Made by a program: the position numbers and the translations under genes. Positions 59,720 to 64,000 of a stretch of DNA of 64,000 bases are shown piece by piece. The notes beneath the pieces were generated by a model. That model saw only the letters and a program-made list of their open reading frames with translations. It made no database searches and had not been told where the DNA came from. The stretch lies in NCBI GenBank assembly GCA_964588335.1, contig CAZPOV010000001.1:186001-250000 (forward strand), given 5' to 3'. Numbering within the stretch: position 1 is the first letter of the stretch; each line of letters begins with the position of its first letter. Source of the stretch: JAGQZY01 sp964588335 (lineage in GTDB: Bacteria > Bdellovibrionota > Bdellovibrionia > Bdellovibrionales > JAGQZY01).

Positions 59720-60499
59720 TTAATTATTCAGCTTCAGACTTAAATACAGTCCCTTGAGGGCGAGGTCGGGGATAATTTTATCAAACAGTTTCTTGTGCTC
59801 AAACATACTTGAAAAACCCCCAGTGCCGATCAGCAAGGGTTGGCTCTCATCGTCCTGCCAGTTTTCTTGGTCGCGGATCTCTTTACATAAACCTTCCACC
59901 ATTTTCAATTGACCGTAAAAAAGGCCCGACTGGATACTCTCTACCGTCGAGCGGCCGATGACACTGTCTGGTTCCTTGATTTCAACACTTGGAAGTTTAG
60001 CGGTTTGAGTCTCTAAAGCCTGCATACTCATGCGAATGCCAGGGAGGATAGACCCACCCAAGTACTCTTTATTTTTATTGATCACACAAATGGTTGTGGC
60101 GGTTCCAAAGTCCACAATAATAATATTTTTTTGTGGAAAAAGGTGGGCACAAGCCAGGCTATTGGCAATCCGATCAGCCCCAACCTCTAGCGGGTTGCGA
60201 TACTTTATCTTTAAACCCGTTTTAACGCCGGCCTGTAGTACAAAGGGAGAGTTGTTAAAATACTTGCGGCAAGCATTTTTTAAAGAATGCAAAACATCGG
60301 GAACAACAGTGCAGATGGATATGTGTCGAATCTGTTTTGGATCGATGCCATTTTCTCTTAAAACAGCCACCAAAAATAAACCGAACTCATCGGACGAGCT
60401 TCGAGAAGCTGACGTTTTACGAAACTGCATTAAAAGTTCGTCGTTGTTAAAAACACCACCATGCATTTGGGTGTTGCCCACATCAAGACATAAGATCAT
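59720..60499 (-). CDS. coaX: Type III pantothenate kinase
   Basis: The 259-residue enzyme phosphorylates pantothenate. It has the ASKHA motifs LCLDVGNTQMHGG, GADRIANS and DFGTATT. GAGAGG lies six bases before the ATG at 60499, inside the end of the coaBC gene (17-base overlap). Type III enzymes are insensitive to CoA feedback. Confidence 0.95.
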   Translation of the reverse strand: MILCLDVGNTQMHGGVFNNDELLMQFRKTSASRSSSDEFGLFLVAVLRENGIDPKQIRHISICTVVPDVLHSLKNACRKYFNNSPFVLQAGVKTGLKIKYRNPLEVGADRIANSLACAHLFPQKNIIIVDFGTATTICVINKNKEYLGGSILPGIRMSMQALETQTAKLPSVEIKEPDSVIGRSTVESIQSGLFYGQLKMVEGLCKEIRDQENWQDDESQPLLIGTGGFSSMFEHKKLFDKIIPDLALKGLYLSLKLNN

Positions 60500-61724
60500 G
60501 TGATACCTCTCGGGTTTCGCCATCCAGCTGATTGGCGATATGAACAGCCAATTGGTCAATGGAAGCGAGTTCGGTTTGATTGCCTTCTCGGGACGTCATT
60601 AAGAACTTGCGCATCCCAACTTTAATATCGTTCATGTCATTATGGATGACATAATCGACGGAATTCTCAGTGAATAAGCTAAATATAGCCTTGGCTTGTT
60701 CTTCCTTGCTTTCAGTGGAAGTCAGCTTGAAGCCAACCACTGTTGTCTTATCGCCAAACAGGTCTTTAAGGCGGGGAAGAATTTTTTCGTTCCGTTTTAG
60801 TTGAATCGAAATGTTGTCGTACTGCGAACTCATTTTTTCTCGGCTGGGTGTGATTTCACCATCGGGAGTTTGGATGTTGGCAATCGAATAGTCGCTGATG
60901 GCGGCTGCATGTAAAATCATATCAAAGGCATTGGATTGAGCCAGCGCTTTCAAAGTGTTGTAAATGTCGCTAAAGGTTTCGTAAGTGTCAATTTTAACAT
61001 CGGATCTCGGTTTTTGAGCGTATTTGTTGGTCAGTAATAAAACTTGGAAACCTTGGGCATGAAGGTAGTCGGCCAAAGCGGCTCCGGTGGTGCCAGTGCT
61101 CATATTGGTGAGTGTTCGAACCCCATCAATAGTCTCTCGGGTGCCGCCGGCGGTAATAAGGATGCGTTTTGCTGGTTTATTGGAACTTCCAAGGGCCTTC
61201 AATAAAGACTGGGCGGCTTTTTCGGGTTCAAGCAAGCGGCCGGCACCGGTCTCTCCACAGGCAAGAAGTCCGCTGTCCGTATCAAGAACCTCGCAATTCA
61301 TTTTTTTCAACTGCTTCAACGACTTTTTAGTGATCGGATTTTCCAGCATGCGAGTGTTCATGGCCGGAGCGATCAAAAACGGTTTTGAAAAATCATAAGC
61401 TAAAAAATAGGAGTGCAACAGATCGTGACCAACTCCGTTTGCCAGACTATTGATTGTTTGGGCCGTTGCTGGGTATAGAATTGTGGCGTCACACCAGACT
61501 CCAAGATCAATATGAGCCATCTGTTGGCCTTCAGCAAAGTCGTCAATGTGGACAAGCTGTCCCGACAGCGCTTGTAAAGTGGTTGGGCCGATAAATTTAG
61601 TGGCGGTCTGGCTCATAACCACCTTCACATCGTGACCCGATTTTTTAAGATAAGAGACCAGTTCACAACTTTTGTAGGCTGCGATCGAACCGGTTACGGC
61701 GACCACAATTTTATATTTTGACAT
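60483..61724 (-). CDS. coaBC: Bifunctional phosphopantothenoylcysteine synthetase/decarboxylase
   Basis: The 413-residue protein has the flavin-binding CoaC domain (TGSIAAYKSCELVSYLKK, IAPAMNTRML, the CGETGAGRL loop with catalytic Cys) and the CoaB domain from ~190 (ITAGGTRETIDGVRTL). It converts 4'-phosphopantothenate to 4'-phosphopantetheine via the cysteine adduct. It overlaps panC upstream by 14 bases. Confidence 0.95.
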   Translation of the reverse strand: MSKYKIVVAVTGSIAAYKSCELVSYLKKSGHDVKVVMSQTATKFIGPTTLQALSGQLVHIDDFAEGQQMAHIDLGVWCDATILYPATAQTINSLANGVGHDLLHSYFLAYDFSKPFLIAPAMNTRMLENPITKKSLKQLKKMNCEVLDTDSGLLACGETGAGRLLEPEKAAQSLLKALGSSNKPAKRILITAGGTRETIDGVRTLTNMSTGTTGAALADYLHAQGFQVLLLTNKYAQKPRSDVKIDTYETFSDIYNTLKALAQSNAFDMILHAAAISDYSIANIQTPDGEITPSREKMSSQYDNISIQLKRNEKILPRLKDLFGDKTTVVGFKLTSTESKEEQAKAIFSLFTENSVDYVIHNDMNDIKVGMRKFLMTSREGNQTELASIDQLAVHIANQLDGETREVSHDLMS

Positions 61725-62466
61725 TGTCTATTAACCTCACTGATCCGATTCGCACGGCGGCAAATCGTCGATTGTTTGTTTCTTTTAAATAATCCACTTC
61801 GATGGCAACCTCTTCTAAAGTTTTTTTAAGTCGTTCGAGATCAGAATCGGTCTTCAGTTGTTGTGCGAAAAAGGTGGCTTTCTTCAACTCATCCTCACTC
61901 AACTTCTTATTGCGAGAGCTTAAAGCCAAACCTTCAGAGCTGCGGGCGGTCGGGCAGCCGATAATTTTAGTATTTAAGAAAAAGCTTTCCACCATACCTT
62001 GAATCAGTGACAGCTGTTGGTAGTCTTTTTCGCCAAAATAAGCTTGCGACGGCTCGACGATATTAAGCAGTTTCAGGACGACAGTGAGGACTCCGTCAAA
62101 GTGACCCGGACGATCTTTACCACAGAGATCTTTGCTTTCCACGGTTTCGTGGACACGGTATCGATACTGTTGTGGGTACATTTCAGAATAATTCGGTAAA
62201 AACACGTAATCGACACCGGCTATTTTTAGTTTTTTAAGATCCTCTTCAAGGCTGACGGGATAATTTTTAAAATCATCGACATCATTGAACTGGGTTTCAT
62301 TAAGATAGATGCTAACTACGGCAATCTCGTTTTCATCTCGACATTTTTTTATCAACGACAGATGACCATCATGCAAAGCACCCATGGTGGGGACAAAGCC
62401 AACCGTCACATCTGAAAGGTTGCGCCGAACCGATTTCATATCCTTAACCGTGGTGATCTGTCTCAT
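61711..62466 (-). CDS. panC: Pantothenate synthetase (pantoate-beta-alanine ligase)
   Basis: The 251-residue enzyme joins pantoate and beta-alanine using ATP. PTMGALHDGHLSLIKK carries the HxGH motif, and LSSRNKKLS is the KMSKS-like loop. DYVFLPNYSEMYP and GHFDGVLTVVLKLLN are also typical. It is slightly shorter than the usual ~280 residues, trimmed at the C-terminal domain. It overlaps panB by four bases. Confidence 0.94.
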   Translation of the reverse strand: MRQITTVKDMKSVRRNLSDVTVGFVPTMGALHDGHLSLIKKCRDENEIAVVSIYLNETQFNDVDDFKNYPVSLEEDLKKLKIAGVDYVFLPNYSEMYPQQYRYRVHETVESKDLCGKDRPGHFDGVLTVVLKLLNIVEPSQAYFGEKDYQQLSLIQGMVESFFLNTKIIGCPTARSSEGLALSSRNKKLSEDELKKATFFAQQLKTDSDLERLKKTLEEVAIEVDYLKETNNRRFAAVRIGSVRLIDNVKI

Positions 62467-63254
62467 TGAAAGGTCTCCTCGTCTTTCGGAAAGTTTATCG
62501 ACTGCACAGATTGTGTGAAATGGGTGAGAGCCTGGTTCATCCAGTCATGTCCTTGCGCAAACTGTCGAACAAATTTTGGTTTGAAGTCCATGTTAAAGCC
62601 CAATAGATCCTGTAAAACTAAAACCTGTCCATCAACGGCCGGGCCGGCACCAATGCCAATGGTCGGGATGCTCAATTGGCTTGTGATCTCGCGCGCCAGT
62701 TCCGACGGTACACACTCTAAAACGATGGCCGAGCAACCCGCTTCCTCCAGGTCTTTCGAATGTTGTAGAATTTTTTGGTAAGACTGTGAGTCGCGACCTT
62801 GCACTTTATAGCCCCCAAACTGATGCACAAACTGTGGAGTTAGGCCCACGTGTCCGATCATCGGAACTCCCGATTCAGCGATCCAACGAACCACGTTTTC
62901 TTGGCCCGGAGCTGTTTCCATTTTTAAGGCTTGGGCCCCCGCTTTCATTAAGTGATCCACACTTTTCATCAAATGCGATCGACTGGTTCGGTGAGCCAGA
63001 AAAGGAAGATCAGAGATGATCAGTTTTCCGGTGCGCGCCCGCGCAACAGCGGCCGTGTGAGTGGCCATCATGTCGACAGTGGCGTGAATGGTGCTGTCAA
63101 ATCCATGCATGACCATAGACACACTATCACCCACCAGAAGGGCATCAACCGGAGTGCCCTTTAATATATTGGCTGACCAGTAGTCGTAACAGGTGACAAG
63201 GCTTATCTTATCGCCTTTTTCTTTAAATCGTTTCAATTCGGTGACACTTTTCAT
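62463..63254 (-). CDS. panB: 3-methyl-2-oxobutanoate hydroxymethyltransferase
   Basis: The 263-residue TIM-barrel enzyme uses methylene-tetrahydrofolate to make ketopantoate. It has DALLVGDSVSMVMHG, IISDLPFLAH, KMETAP, MIGHVGLTPQ and IGIGAGPAVDGQVLV. It overlaps the upstream oxidoreductase by four bases, giving coupled translation. Confidence 0.95.
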   Translation of the reverse strand: MKSVTELKRFKEKGDKISLVTCYDYWSANILKGTPVDALLVGDSVSMVMHGFDSTIHATVDMMATHTAAVARARTGKLIISDLPFLAHRTSRSHLMKSVDHLMKAGAQALKMETAPGQENVVRWIAESGVPMIGHVGLTPQFVHQFGGYKVQGRDSQSYQKILQHSKDLEEAGCSAIVLECVPSELAREITSQLSIPTIGIGAGPAVDGQVLVLQDLLGFNMDFKPKFVRQFAQGHDWMNQALTHFTQSVQSINFPKDEETFQ

Positions 63255-63970
63255 ATCGATTGTCCTGAAGTGTGACTGAGTTTTTCAAACTCGTTGTAAA
63301 GGTTGTAAAGAGGCAAACCTTTTAGAGCCTCTTGATTTTTTAAAATGGTTTGTTTGTCTTGGCGGTACCAGGGGCCGGTCCAGCGTCCGGGTTGATCTTG
63401 CAGGATATTTTTTGCGACCTGTTTCAGGTAAGGATCAAGGGCCTGTTGAGGAAGGCCTAGCTTTGCCACTTCTTTTTCAATCAAGTCCCAAAGAAGCGTG
63501 GTGCCGTTGCCACTCAGTACACAAAGACTGTGATAAAGCGCTTTTTGTTCCTGTTTTATTTTCGAATAGGAATTGCTTATAAAAGGAAAGACTTGCCTAA
63601 ATATTTTTTCGTCATCACTGCCGACAAAGTGGATGCTCTGATAATCGTTTTTACTGTAGAGATGTTCGCTGAACGTCATAAGGGGATGAAATCCCAAAAG
63701 TCCCGGATGGGAAACAGTCCCTGAGAAGTGAACAAAAATGGAGTCCGGTTGTTGGTGTTCATCATAGAAGTCAGCTAATTGATCATCACTGATACAAAGT
63801 AATGCGACGTCTTGTTGATCGATGAGTTGTTTTAAGTCAGACAATGAATGTTGTCGGCGATTCCATGATAGGAAGGACACTTCCAGGCTCTGAAAGTAAT
63901 ACGCAAGGTGGTGAGCCAAGCGACCTCCTCCAATGAGGAGATAGGATGGATTTTTGGGTACCTGTCTCAT
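63251..63970 (-). CDS. Rossmann-like/DUF2520 oxidoreductase, possible ketopantoate reductase
   Basis: The ATG at 63970 has AAGGA eight bases upstream, giving 239 residues. The N-terminus is a nucleotide-binding Rossmann motif (YLLIGGGRLAHHLAYYF), and the middle has VHFSGTVSHPGLLGFHPLMTF. The C-terminal helical part fits DUF2520, which resembles 6-phosphogluconate-dehydrogenase-like domains. It heads the pan/coa operon and no panE is seen, so it may reduce ketopantoate to pantoate, as described for the PanG type. The assignment is from context; the reduction has not been shown here. Confidence 0.7.
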   Translation of the reverse strand: MRQVPKNPSYLLIGGGRLAHHLAYYFQSLEVSFLSWNRRQHSLSDLKQLIDQQDVALLCISDDQLADFYDEHQQPDSIFVHFSGTVSHPGLLGFHPLMTFSEHLYSKNDYQSIHFVGSDDEKIFRQVFPFISNSYSKIKQEQKALYHSLCVLSGNGTTLLWDLIEKEVAKLGLPQQALDPYLKQVAKNILQDQPGRWTGPWYRQDKQTILKNQEALKGLPLYNLYNEFEKLSHTSGQSI

Positions 63971-64000
63971 GATCAAGTCCTTATTTCCCGAGGAAATTAA

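Overview
The window reads as chromosomal DNA of a predatory-type bacterium of the Bdellovibrionota (Bdellovibrio-like). This is inferred from a TIGR02147-type regulator, an MglA GTPase inside a recR/nadA operon, a leucine-degradation (liu) operon, the moderate base composition and the overall gene style. No 16S gene is present, so the assignment is not proven. Gene starts were moved where an in-frame codon had a better ribosome-binding site or a better family fit.

Region by region. 1-5 kb: the end of an OmpR/PhoB-type regulator, a secreted protein, tRNA-Val(UAC) followed by a 17-nt duplication of its own 3' end, a degenerate receiver protein and a GT-C-like membrane protein. 5-8.6 kb: a complete iron(III)-type ABC importer (lipoprotein, fused permease, ATPase). 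8.6-10 kb: a radical SAM enzyme and a PilZ protein. 10.2-31.3 kb: a dense accessory region of oxygenases and lipid- or sugar-modifying enzymes. 31.6-36.7 kb: a minus-strand run of SRP RNA, dnaX, ybaB, recR, mglA, nadA and a phosphopantetheinyl transferase. 36.7-40.6 kb: a YgjP-like metallopeptidase, a TIGR02147 regulator, two secreted proteins (one M15-like) and tadA. 40.7-45 kb: the macromolecular-synthesis operon rpsU-yqeY-dnaG-rpoD, then a tRNA with CAU anticodon. 45.1-46.3 kb: a small island with repeats and a gene remnant. 46.3-52.6 kb: mscS, RNase HI, rnpB, an OpuC-like osmolyte importer and a TPMT-like methyltransferase. 52.7-57.9 kb: liu genes for methylcrotonyl-CoA carboxylase, methylglutaconyl-CoA hydratase and HMG-CoA lyase. 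58-59.3 kb: a lipoprotein serpin. 59.3-64 kb: panD-coaX-coaBC-panC-panB plus a DUF2520 oxidoreductase, a near-complete route to phosphopantetheine.

The most unusual part is 10.2-31.3 kb. It encodes seven proteins with 2-oxoglutarate/Fe(II)-oxygenase-like motifs, one acyl-CoA-desaturase-like protein plus a second one fused to an oxygenase domain, a sterol-desaturase/hydroxylase-family protein, a ferritin-like diiron protein, a B12-binding radical SAM enzyme, a SET-domain protein, a short SDR, a short PLP-fold protein, a NodU/CmcH-type carbamoyltransferase with its DUF5989 and SGNH partners, and a pair of related polytopic proteins. There is no PKS, NRPS or RiPP core. I infer a pathway that desaturates, hydroxylates and carbamoylates a lipid or glycolipid, possibly membrane bound. 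The product is unknown.

Most housekeeping blocks are tightly packed, with stop/start overlaps of 1-26 bases indicating translational coupling. No insertion sequence, prophage or CRISPR array was seen.
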